In this document: in pieces, positions 43,522 through 51,361 of the stretch
Numbering within the stretch: position 1 is the first letter of the stretch
How the letters are laid out: every line of letters starts with the position of its first letter
Source: Synechococcus sp. C9
GTDB lineage: Bacteria; Cyanobacteriota; Cyanobacteriia; Gloeomargaritales; Gloeomargaritaceae
Direction: 5' to 3'
DNA: 64,000 nucleotides
Assembly: GCF_022984075.1 (NCBI RefSeq)
Contig: NZ_JALAAD010000001.1
Location: 1,282,455-1,346,454 of the forward strand
Notes under the pieces: generated by a model
What the model was told of the DNA's origin: nothing
Seen by the model: the letters and a program-made list of their open reading frames with translations, nothing else
The model's database searches: none
Program-made: the position numbers and the translations under genes

Positions 43522-43806
43522 TTATCGTTTTACCTGCACACCCCGCCAAAACGCCACATAGCCCTTGATATTCTGGGCGGCTGGTTTGGGTTCCGGGTAA
43601 TACCAAGCGGCATCGGGATTTTCCTTACCGTTGACCGTGACGGTGTAATAATTGGCAACCCCTTTCCAACCGCAGGTGGTGTGGGTGTCAGACGGGCGAA
43701 AATACTCCATTTTCAGGGCGGACGGCGGAAAATACACATTCCCTTCCACCACCTCGTAGTGGTCGCTCTCGGCTAAAACCACCCCTTCCCAAACTGCCTG
43801 CGCCAT
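43522..43806 (-). CDS. DUF427 protein, copy 2
   Basis: 94 aa, identical in protein sequence to the copy at 41993-42277; nucleotide differences are few and silent (for example, a T/C change in the CCACTTCGTAGTGG/CCACCTCGTAGTGG segment). It is divergent from the intact hisC, as copy 1 is from truncated hisC. Confidence 0.9.
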   Translation of the reverse strand: MAQAVWEGVVLAESDHYEVVEGNVYFPPSALKMEYFRPSDTHTTCGWKGVANYYTVTVNGKENPDAAWYYPEPKPAAQNIKGYVAFWRGVQVKR

Positions 43807-43889
43807 CGGAGTACCTACATACGGACGGTCAAATTTATTCTAACTTAATCATTCCGGGCGGGGGAGTCGCTAGGATGGATCAACGGCAT

Positions 43890-43895
43890 GGAGGG
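43890..43895 (+). promoter_or_regulatory. Shine-Dalgarno deciding the hisC start
   Basis: GGAGGG six bases before ATG 43902. Two upstream in-frame starts (43875, 43896) lie before or directly against this site and are unlikely. The same arrangement is present in the truncated copy. Confidence 0.65.
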
Positions 43896-43901
43896 ATGGG
43901 A

Positions 43902-44987
43902 ATGTTGCCCTGTTTGCGACCGGATTTGGCGACGTTGACCGTTTATCACCCCCAGGCACGGGAACTGGGGACGGATTGGCTCGACGGCAATGAGTTTCCG
44001 CTGGATTGGCCGGCGCCGCTGAAGGAAAAATTGGTCTGGCTGTACCGCCAGGATATTGCCAACAACCGCTACCCCGATGGCAGTCATGGGGAGGTGAAGC
44101 AGGAATTATGTCATTACATCCACGAAGGGCTGGGCACGACCCCATCCCCAATTACGCCGGAATGGCTGACGGTGGGCAACGGTTCCGATGAGTTGATTCG
44201 CTCTTTGTTGATTGCCACCTGTTTGGGGCAAAATGCGGGGATTTTGATTGCGGAACCCACGTTTTCCATGTACAAAATTCTCGCCCGTACCCTGGGCATT
44301 CCCGTTTGGACGGCGGCACGGGATGAACAGTTCGCCATGTGTCTTCCCCAGGCGACGGAGTTAATTAACCAAGAACCGATCCGGGTGGTGTTTGTGGTGC
44401 ATCCCAATTCCCCCACCGGCAACGGTTTGACGCTTCAGGAACGGGAGTGGTTGCGCCAACTGCCCCCCAAAATCCTGGTGGTGATTGATGAAGCCTATTT
44501 TGAATTTAGCCAGGACACCCTTTTGCCCGATTTGTTAACGCATCCCAATTGGGTGATTTTACGCACCTTTTCCAAGGGGTTTCGCCTCGCCAATTTGCGG
44601 GTCGGGTATGCCATTGCCCACCCGGAGGTAATTAGCGCCCTGGAAGCTGTACGTTTGCCCTACAATCTCACCGGCTTTTCCCTGCTGGCGGCACACCTAG
44701 CGCTCACCCAACGGCGGCAACTGCTCAGCGCTATCCCGGAAATTCTCACCGAGCGGGAACGGCTGTGGGCAGAATTGCAAAAAATTCCTGAAATCCAAGT
44801 GTGGGCGAGTCAAGCCAATTTTTTGTACTGCCGTTCTACCATCCATCCCCCAGCATGGTTACATCAACGGTTGCAGGAACTGGGGAGCTTGGTGCGGCAC
44901 ACGGGCGGGGGATTGCGTCTGACGGTTGGGACACCCGCCGAAAACACCCGTTTATTACAACGTCTGCGGCAAACCTGCGGGGGTTAA
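43902..44987 (+). CDS. hisC: Histidinol-phosphate aminotransferase (HisC family)
   Basis: 361 aa. PLP-dependent fold-type I transaminase of histidine synthesis. Markers: LDGNEFPLDWPAPLKE, the substrate loop GNGSDELIRSLL, FVVHPNSPTGNGLTL, VVIDEAYFEFS, and the Schiff-base lysine in LRTFSKGFRLANLRVGYAI. The C-terminal SLVRHTGGGLRLTVGTPAEN is intact. This is the complete copy of a gene whose 5' third is repeated at 42374. It overlaps the end of the SRPBCC gene on the other strand by 33 bp. Confidence 0.92.
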   Translation: MLPCLRPDLATLTVYHPQARELGTDWLDGNEFPLDWPAPLKEKLVWLYRQDIANNRYPDGSHGEVKQELCHYIHEGLGTTPSPITPEWLTVGNGSDELIRSLLIATCLGQNAGILIAEPTFSMYKILARTLGIPVWTAARDEQFAMCLPQATELINQEPIRVVFVVHPNSPTGNGLTLQEREWLRQLPPKILVVIDEAYFEFSQDTLLPDLLTHPNWVILRTFSKGFRLANLRVGYAIAHPEVISALEAVRLPYNLTGFSLLAAHLALTQRRQLLSAIPEILTERERLWAELQKIPEIQVWASQANFLYCRSTIHPPAWLHQRLQELGSLVRHTGGGLRLTVGTPAENTRLLQRLRQTCGG

Positions 44988-45425
44988 ACCCACCGACAAG
45001 CCCTGACTGTAGGCACGAAACCGCTCCAAATCCCCTAGCAGTGTCCGTTCCACGTGGGGCCCAACCAACCCATCCACCCACTGGCTCACCCAAGCGGGCA
45101 GACTGTACGCCACCGTCAGCTTGACCACACAATGCGCCCCCCGGTCATAAAACCGCACCGCCCCCCGATTCGGCAGACCCGTCACCGATTCCCACTGCAT
45201 AATTTGGTGGGGAATTTGCTTAATGATCCGGGAGTGCCAATTGAAATCCAAGCCCCGGGTCGCCAGATGCCAACGGGACAATTCCGGTTGATCCGGCAAA
45301 ATTTCCACCGACCGAATCCACTGCATCCAGTGGGGAATGCGCTCCAAATCCGACCACAATTCCCACGCCACCTGCACCGGAATTTCCACATCCACCTGCA
45401 CCGTATGTTCGCTCCATTCTGCCAT
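44955..45425 (-). CDS. SRPBCC (START/polyketide-cyclase-like) protein next to crtQ
   Basis: 156 aa. Hydrophobic-ligand-binding helix-grip fold: TVQVDVEIPVQVAWELWSDL, IPHWMQWIRSVEIL, FNWHSRIIKQIPHQIMQWES, and a C-terminal helix VERTLLGDLERFRAYSQG. An SRPBCC gene directly beside crtQ is a conserved cyanobacterial arrangement, suggesting a role in carotenoid handling (inference). It starts 4 bp downstream of the crtQ stop, so it is cotranscribed. The 3' end overlaps hisC. Confidence 0.85.
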   Translation of the reverse strand: MAEWSEHTVQVDVEIPVQVAWELWSDLERIPHWMQWIRSVEILPDQPELSRWHLATRGLDFNWHSRIIKQIPHQIMQWESVTGLPNRGAVRFYDRGAHCVVKLTVAYSLPAWVSQWVDGLVGPHVERTLLGDLERFRAYSQGLSVGLTPAGLPQTL

Positions 45426-45429
45426 TGGT

Positions 45430-46866
45430 TTACCTCAAAAATGCCAACACTGCCTGCGCCGCCTGTTGCCCAGAAATCACCGCCCCTTCCATGCTGTCAA
45501 TGTAATCCTGTTGGGTGTAACTGCCCGCCAAAAAAAAGTTAGGAATCGGGGTTTTTTGGGGCGGACGAAATGGCTCCATCCCCGGATTTTCTCGGTACAA
45601 AGATTGCGCCAATTTCACCACACTAAACCAGGTCATATTCAGGGAGCGAGAAGAGGGAAATAACTCGTGAATTTGCGCCAGGGCATGGTGGGCAATCTGC
45701 TCATTATTCATGGGAATAAACGCATCCCCTGGGGTCAACACCACCTGCATCAACGACCCTTCCCCTTCCCGGTAATAATCCGCCGGACTGGTCAATGCCA
45801 AATCCGCAAAACAGGAAAAATCTGCATCCGCACTGTAGAGCAAATTGTCCAAACCCGCCGCTTTTGTTAAACATTTTTGTGCCTGGGGGTTTTGCAATTC
45901 CGTCACCCAACCATCAAACCGCAACTGCACCGTCACCACCGGCACTGCTTCTAATTTGTAAATCCGGTCAAACTCCGCCCACCGCCGCCATTCCTGGGGC
46001 AATAACCGCTGAATTCCCGGCACATCACAGGCGGCAATATAAGCATCAGCCGTCACCGTTTCCGTATCTTCTCCTGGTGCTACAAGTAACCCCGTTACTT
46101 CAGTTCCCCCAGGTGTTTCCGTAAAAGCAATTTGCCGCACCCGCCGAGATGTGAAAATCTCTCCCCCTCGTGCCCGAATATAGTCCACAATGGGCTGATG
46201 CAAATAGCGATCCGGCGAACCCTTGAGCATATTCAAACGGGACGCTTCCGTACGGGCGGCAAACATCATAAAAATCGTCAACATACAGCGGGCAGAAATC
46301 TGTTCCGTATCAATAAATCCCAACGCCAAAGCAATTGGATTCCAGAGCCGTTCTAAACTGTGTTGGGAACCGCCATGACTGCGAAACCAATCCGCAAAAC
46401 TCAACCGGTCTAAATCCCGAATCTGTTGCATCGCCCAATCATAATTCACCAATCCCGGCACAATCGGACTGGTACCTAATGCCAACGCATTGCGTAACTT
46501 ATCCCACCAGGTTAATTGGGCGGTGGTAAAAAACGCCTTCAACCCATGAAACGGTGCCCCTAATAAAAAGCGAAAATCCAAGTTGCCTAATTGCCCACCC
46601 CGATTCACAAAGGTATGGACGTGTTCTTTCGGTAACAAATTATCAAACCCACCCACTTTTCGCAGTAAATTAAACAGATTGTAGTAATTATTAAAAAATA
46701 CGTGTAACCCCATCTCAATGTGATTGCCCTGTTCATCCTGCCAACTGCCCGCTTTGCCCCCCACAAACCGGCGCCCCTCGTACAGCGTTACCTGATGACC
46801 CGCATCCACCAAGGACACCGCCGCCGCCAAACCCGCCAAACCCGCCCCAACAATCGCTACTCGCAT
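45430..46866 (-). CDS. crtQ: Zeta-carotene desaturase CrtQ
   Basis: 478 aa. FAD-dependent desaturase converting zeta-carotene to lycopene in the carotenoid pathway. The N-terminal FAD motif is [20 protein letters not shown]; further markers are [40 protein letters not shown], and the C-terminal flavin block [20 protein letters not shown]. The [14 protein letters not shown] block distinguishes it from phytoene desaturase CrtP. It forms an operon with the SRPBCC gene. Confidence 0.94.
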   Translation of the reverse strand: MRVAIVGAGLAGLAAAVSLVDAGHQVTLYEGRRFVGGKAGSWQDEQGNHIEMGLHVFFNNYYNLFNLLRKVGGFDNLLPKEHVHTFVNRGGQLGNLDFRFLLGAPFHGLKAFFTTAQLTWWDKLRNALALGTSPIVPGLVNYDWAMQQIRDLDRLSFADWFRSHGGSQHSLERLWNPIALALGFIDTEQISARCMLTIFMMFAARTEASRLNMLKGSPDRYLHQPIVDYIRARGGEIFTSRRVRQIAFTETPGGTEVTGLLVAPGEDTETVTADAYIAACDVPGIQRLLPQEWRRWAEFDRIYKLEAVPVVTVQLRFDGWVTELQNPQAQKCLTKAAGLDNLLYSADADFSCFADLALTSPADYYREGEGSLMQVVLTPGDAFIPMNNEQIAHHALAQIHELFPSSRSLNMTWFSVVKLAQSLYRENPGMEPFRPPQKTPIPNFFLAGSYTQQDYIDSMEGAVISGQQAAQAVLAFLR

Positions 46867-47024
46867 AGGCTAAATTTTAACCTGGCTTAACATTTAACGT
46901 TGCTTAACATTCTATCTCAGATTTGCCGAACGTCTAGCCCTGACCGAAACCGTTCCCCAGGGTCGCCGCTTGGTACTATGGAGAAACGACTCTCACCCGC
47001 CCTAACCAAATTCCCACTTGTTCG

Positions 47025-48131
47025 ATGATTTGTCCCATGTCCATTACCGTATCCTTAAACGAGCGCAGTTATCCCATTTGGATCATCCGTGACGGTCTGC
47101 AACGGGCGGGGGAATTGCTCACTGGAATTGGGCTAATTGGGAAGGTATTAATTGTCTCCAACCCAGTGATTTTTCGGCACTACGGGGAAGCGTTATCCAC
47201 TGCATTAAAAACTGCTGGTTTTGCTGTGGAATCCTGTATTTTACCCGCAGGCGAACGGTATAAAAATCTGAAAACGGTAGAACGGATTTATGCCGATTGT
47301 GCCCAGCATCGTTTAGAACGTCGTTCCACCCTGATCGCTTTAGGGGGTGGGGTGATTGGTGATATGGCTGGATTTGCCGCCGCTACCTGGTTACGGGGGA
47401 TTCATTTTGTGCAAATTCCCACCAGTTTATTAGCGATGGTAGATGCGTCAATTGGTGGTAAAACGGGGGTGAATCATCCCCAAGGCAAGAATTTAATCGG
47501 GGCATTTTATCAACCCCAAGCGGTACTGATTGACCCCAACGTATTGCAAACTTTACCTGTGCGGGAATATCGTTCGGGCATGGCAGAAGTGATTAAATAC
47601 GGCGTGATTTGGGAACCGGAATTATTTACTTTATTGGAATCGCAACCCCGGCTCTCTGAATACCGTTTTTTATCCCCGGAAATTCTGACCAAAATTCTCT
47701 ATTTTTCCTGCCAAACCAAAGCCACCATTGTTAGTCAAGATGAACGGGAAGCGGGTATGCGTGCGTTACTCAATTATGGGCATACGATTGGGCATGGGAT
47801 TGAAACAGTGACCAGCTATCGCCAGTACACGCATGGGGAAGCCGTCGCTTTGGGAATGATTGCCGCCGGAGATATAGCGGTGGAGATGGGCTGGTGCTCA
47901 GCAAACGAACAGGAACGGCAAAAGCAATTAATTCGCAAGGTTAAATTACCCACCCAATTAAAACCCGATATTGACCTTGAAGCGATTAAAAATGCCCTCT
48001 ATTGGGATAAAAAAGTGGAACAAGGAACCGTGCGGTTTATTTTGCCCCAAAAAATCGGTCAAGCGGCAATGACCAACCAAGTGCCCCCGGCAGTCATTCA
48101 CCACGCCTTAACCCAGTTAATCACGCAATAG
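47025..48131 (+). CDS. aroB: 3-dehydroquinate synthase
   Basis: 368 aa. Converts DAHP to 3-dehydroquinate in the shikimate pathway, using NAD and a divalent metal. Markers: ALGGGVIGDMAGFAAATWLR, VQIPTSLLAMVDASIGGKTG, EVIKYGVIWEPELF, and the metal-binding LNYGHTIGHGIETVT and YTHGEAVALGM. Start ATG 47025, or ATG 47037 (SITVSLNERSYPI), which is closer to the usual length. A TACTAT about 45 bp upstream may be the -10 element. Confidence 0.95.
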   Translation: MICPMSITVSLNERSYPIWIIRDGLQRAGELLTGIGLIGKVLIVSNPVIFRHYGEALSTALKTAGFAVESCILPAGERYKNLKTVERIYADCAQHRLERRSTLIALGGGVIGDMAGFAAATWLRGIHFVQIPTSLLAMVDASIGGKTGVNHPQGKNLIGAFYQPQAVLIDPNVLQTLPVREYRSGMAEVIKYGVIWEPELFTLLESQPRLSEYRFLSPEILTKILYFSCQTKATIVSQDEREAGMRALLNYGHTIGHGIETVTSYRQYTHGEAVALGMIAAGDIAVEMGWCSANEQERQKQLIRKVKLPTQLKPDIDLEAIKNALYWDKKVEQGTVRFILPQKIGQAAMTNQVPPAVIHHALTQLITQ

Positions 48132-48163
48132 TTTCATAGTTCAATGCACTAATTTTTACCAGT

Positions 48164-49303
48164 TCAATAGTAACGTCCCCGCCAGGTTTTGGGACGGGTC
48201 AATGAGGATAAAATAATTCGCAGTACCGCCAAACTATCCGCCAAAGGGGACAACCAAAACAGCCAACTATTTTGATTCCAACCCGCATACACGGGGCGAA
48301 TTGCCAATAACATTCCCCAGCGGATGAAAATTAAGCATAAATTCACCCAAAATAAGGTTTTATTTACGGGATTGGTGGGCAAAAATAAACTGGTTAAACA
48401 CAACCAAATCGGCAACCCCTGCACACTCAATAAAAACCAATGATCCCCCCACAATTGGGCGATGGAAGTTGCATCTTTCAAATCTAAAGAACGCCCCCAT
48501 TCCCGCCACGTTTCCCAAAATCCCTCATACATCCGTACCTGCAACACCCGTGACCCATCCAAAAAGCCGACTTTATAGCCCTGTTTTGCCACATTTCGCA
48601 CCCACGTCACATCATCACAAAAAGAAGATTTTGCTGTTTCATAACCCTGCATTTTTTCCAAAACCGCCCGGCGCACCAAACAACATTGCCCATTCGCCAT
48701 CACCCGTGCCGGTGCCGATGGATTCAGCCCCGTTGCCCCAAACCGGTAAATCAAGGTCATCAGCAAAGCCGGTTGCAACCACCATTCCCCCGGATATTTG
48801 AGAATAAATTGCGGGGACAGCGTGATTACATCATAGTTTTCTTGTATAGCTAATTGCAGTAAAGCAGGCACCAGACCCATTTGGGGACGGGTATCCGCAT
48901 CCAGATTCAAAATCCAGGTACTTGCGGGGGAACTTTGCCGCCAGCCCCAGTCCAATGCCCAAGGACGTCCCACCCAATCAGCGGGCAAGGGCGGGTCAGA
49001 CAGCAGGCGAATGCGGGGGTCGTGGGTTTGCTGTGCCGCCACCAACTCCCGGGTGCCATCCTGGGAATGGCTATCCACCACCAAAATTTCCCGGACGCTG
49101 TAGCCCTGGCGTTGCACCCCCGCCAAACACCCCCCCAAGCGCTGTACCTCGTTCAACGTGGGAATGACCACACTCACCTGTCCCAAATAGGCGGGCGTTT
49201 CGGAAGCGGGTAAAAGGGGGGCAGGACGCTGAATACCAGGCAAAAGCCGTGCCAAAAGCAATGCCACTGCGGGTAATTGTAATAACAAAAGCATTAAACC
49301 CAT
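48164..49303 (-). CDS. cruG: Family 2 glycosyltransferase, probably CruG (carotenoid 2'-O-glycosyltransferase)
   Basis: 379 aa. GT2 fold: VSVVIPTLNEVQRLGGCLAG, ILVVDSHSQDGTRELV, LNLDADTRPQ (DxD-like) and FCDDVTWVRNVAKQGYKVGF. An N-terminal hydrophobic anchor and two or three C-terminal helices (LPIWLCLTSLFLPT, LFWVNLCLIFIRWGML) are present, ending RPKTWRGRYY as in CruG proteins I recall. CruG glycosylates myxol-type carotenoids together with CruF. The assignment is moderate; other carotenoid GT2 enzymes are similar. Confidence 0.7.
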   Translation of the reverse strand: MGLMLLLLQLPAVALLLARLLPGIQRPAPLLPASETPAYLGQVSVVIPTLNEVQRLGGCLAGVQRQGYSVREILVVDSHSQDGTRELVAAQQTHDPRIRLLSDPPLPADWVGRPWALDWGWRQSSPASTWILNLDADTRPQMGLVPALLQLAIQENYDVITLSPQFILKYPGEWWLQPALLMTLIYRFGATGLNPSAPARVMANGQCCLVRRAVLEKMQGYETAKSSFCDDVTWVRNVAKQGYKVGFLDGSRVLQVRMYEGFWETWREWGRSLDLKDATSIAQLWGDHWFLLSVQGLPIWLCLTSLFLPTNPVNKTLFWVNLCLIFIRWGMLLAIRPVYAGWNQNSWLFWLSPLADSLAVLRIILSSLTRPKTWRGRYY

Positions 49304-49365
49304 GCGCCGGTCAGCCTCAGTTTTATGTTTATTAACCGTTTATCATACTGAGGAGCTTTTTTTAT

Positions 49366-49502
49366 GAGCACCTCTCTAAATTAAAAGTTAGCGGTCGTAG
49401 CGCCCTTGGTTCTGGGTAACATGGGTATGCCAACGATGAGATTTATTTATGGCTACGCCACGCAGGCTATGGGTTGGCTCATATAACATAGAGATGCCCT
49501 TA
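49366..49502 (-). repeat. Miniature repeat, family B copy 5 (reverse)
   Basis: Left end GAGCACCTCTCTAAATTAAA, right end ACATAGAGATGCCCTTAT. The core is GCGCCCTTGGTTCTGGGTAA followed by CATGGGTATGCCAACGATGA, in reverse orientation. It carries an extra segment TTATGGCTACGCCACGCAGG not seen in copy B4. Confidence 0.6.
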
Positions 49503-49691
49503 TTTTAGGACAAACGTTAGGGTAATGAATATCCGCAAGCATCTTCATCACTAGAAATTATTTAGAATTGCTGTTTTGCTGATTTTTTCTTGGTTAATTA
49601 AGTGAAAATGCCATACCTCAAATTCAATTGTAACCTTAGTTATTCAGGAATAATTGGCTCGTCTGAGAAGCAGTAAATACTGGAAGATGAG
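49503..49691. other. Intergenic DNA between repeats B5 and A4
   Basis: AT-rich spacer without a supported gene. Confidence 0.45.
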
Positions 49692-49794
49692 ATATAGCAA
49701 GCTTAAATGAGAATAAAATGGGGGTCGCAGGGGTACTGCCCCCGCATTTGGTTCTGGAGAATTTCTGTTGGCAAATCAAGTAGGATTGCTGTAG
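49692..49794 (+). repeat. Miniature repeat, family A copy 4
   Basis: Ends TATAGCAAGCTTAAATGAGA and CAAGTAGGATTGCTGTA; core GGGGGTCGCAGGGGTACTGC, then CCCCGCATTTGGTTCTGGAG. Length 103 bp. Directly upstream of sppA. Confidence 0.75.
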
Positions 49795-49852
49795 TAAAAC
49801 TTTTTGACCCCTACTGATTGTAGGATGAAGGTACTGACGCTTGGGTGAGGCA

Positions 49853-50809
49853 ATGCTTCGGCAAGACCGGTTAATTGCGCTGGCACTGATTGTGATTTGC
49901 TTGATGGCGGCTCTGGGCAACTGGCTGGGGGGCGTTCCGGCACAACGTCCTGACCGGGTGGCGAGAACGAGCGGTAGTGCGGCGGATGTGGCGTTGATTC
50001 CCATCGCTGGCGTAATTACATTTGCAGGTGAAAGTAGTCCATTGGGGGGTGGGACGACCGCTGGGGCGCAGGGGATTATGCGGGCGGTGCGCCGGGCTGA
50101 ACGGGATGGGGTGAAGGCAATTTTGCTCAACATCAACAGCCCTGGGGGGTCTGCCGCCGCTTCCCAGGCGATATTTGAAGAATTGATGCGAGTGCGCCAA
50201 AAAGGCAAGGTCAAAATTGTCGCAACAATGGCTGATGTCGCCGCTTCTGGGGGGTATTACGTCGCCGCCGCCGCTGATCATATTGTGGCGAATCCTTCCA
50301 CCATTACCGGTTCGATTGGGGTGATTGTGCAGATACAAAATCTCACGGATTTATTGAAGAAAGTGGGGGTGCAAACGGTGACGATCAAAAGCGGCAAATT
50401 CAAGGATATTGCTTCCGCCTATCGCCCTATTACCCCTGGAGAAACAGATTTACTGAAATCTTTTGTTAATGAATCCTATCAACAGTTTTTTGAAGCAATT
50501 TTGCGGGGTCGCCAGGGTAAAATCACCCGTGCAGAGTTGGAACCAGTGGCTGATGGACGCATTCTCATTGGTGCCGCCGCCTTGGATGCTAAACTAATTG
50601 ATTCGCTGGGAAATTACTACGATGCAGTGGATCAAGTCAAAAAATTAACTGGACTGAAAACCGAACCGGTTATTCGCAATTACTTAGCTCCAGATTGGCG
50701 GGAATCGTTTCAACAATTATTTACGTTTAGCCTCGACCAATGGTTCCCAGAGCAACGACTGCACCGCCTCACACACTGGAATAAAATTCCCCTCGCCCTG
50801 ATGGAGTAG
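49853..50809 (+). CDS. sppA: Signal peptide peptidase SppA (short form)
   Basis: 318 aa. Membrane-anchored serine protease with a Ser/Lys dyad: the anchor is LIALALIVICLMAALGNWLG, the nucleophile lies in DVAASGGYYVAAAADHIVAN, and the lysine is expected near VTIKSGKFKDIASAYRPITP; LLNINSPGGSAAASQAIFEE is the oxyanion-loop block. ATG 49853 follows TGAGG and is preferred to an upstream in-frame TTG. A small membrane-protein gene follows 5 bp later. Repeat A4 ends about 60 bp upstream. Confidence 0.92.
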   Translation: MLRQDRLIALALIVICLMAALGNWLGGVPAQRPDRVARTSGSAADVALIPIAGVITFAGESSPLGGGTTAGAQGIMRAVRRAERDGVKAILLNINSPGGSAAASQAIFEELMRVRQKGKVKIVATMADVAASGGYYVAAAADHIVANPSTITGSIGVIVQIQNLTDLLKKVGVQTVTIKSGKFKDIASAYRPITPGETDLLKSFVNESYQQFFEAILRGRQGKITRAELEPVADGRILIGAAALDAKLIDSLGNYYDAVDQVKKLTGLKTEPVIRNYLAPDWRESFQQLFTFSLDQWFPEQRLHRLTHWNKIPLALME

Positions 50810-50814
50810 CCCCC

Positions 50815-51342
50815 ATGATGCTCCTGGATGGTCTGTACAATAGCTGGTTCCGTCCTGGGTTGGGTCGCCCCCCGATGCCCGTAGCCATTGTGAGTATTTT
50901 ATTAGTTTTAATTGTCCTGTCCTTTAATGCCGCCGGTTTGACCAATAGCAGTGCCAGTGGGTGGTTGGGCTGGTTTTTCCTATTTCTGTTAGGCGGTGGG
51001 GTGGGCTGGTTTTGGTTGTCTGCCGCCCTGCATATAATGGCGCGGTTGTTGGGGGGGATTGGTTCTGTGACCGATACGTTGGGGGCGGTGGCGCAGAGTT
51101 TGTGGCCGTTGATTCTCACCGGGGCGGCTAATAGTGCTTTGAAAGTTTCTCCTCGCCTCGGATTACTTTTTTCTTTGGGGATTAATCTGTGGGTAGTGGT
51201 CAATTTGGTGCGGTCAATGGCGCAGGAACATCAATTGCCCTGGGTGCGGGCACTGTTGTGTTTTGGCGGGGCAATTATTCTGGCGGAATTGGCTTTGGTG
51301 GGCTTGATTCTTTGGCCTTTGATGATTACTTTGGGAATGTAA
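50815..51342 (+). CDS. Hypothetical membrane protein (Yip1-like topology)
   Basis: 175 aa, five hydrophobic segments (VAIVSILLVLIVLSF, WLGWFFLFLLGGGVGWFWL, LGLLFSLGINLWVVVNLV, RALLCFGGAIILAELALVG, LILWPLMITLGM). The arrangement resembles the Yip1 domain, but the match is only by eye. It starts 5 bp after sppA, so it is probably cotranscribed. Second ATG at 50818. Convergent with cobN, 19 bp apart. Confidence 0.6.
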   Translation: MMLLDGLYNSWFRPGLGRPPMPVAIVSILLVLIVLSFNAAGLTNSSASGWLGWFFLFLLGGGVGWFWLSAALHIMARLLGGIGSVTDTLGAVAQSLWPLILTGAANSALKVSPRLGLLFSLGINLWVVVNLVRSMAQEHQLPWVRALLCFGGAIILAELALVGLILWPLMITLGM

Positions 51343-51361
51343 TTTCAATGGAAATTTACCA

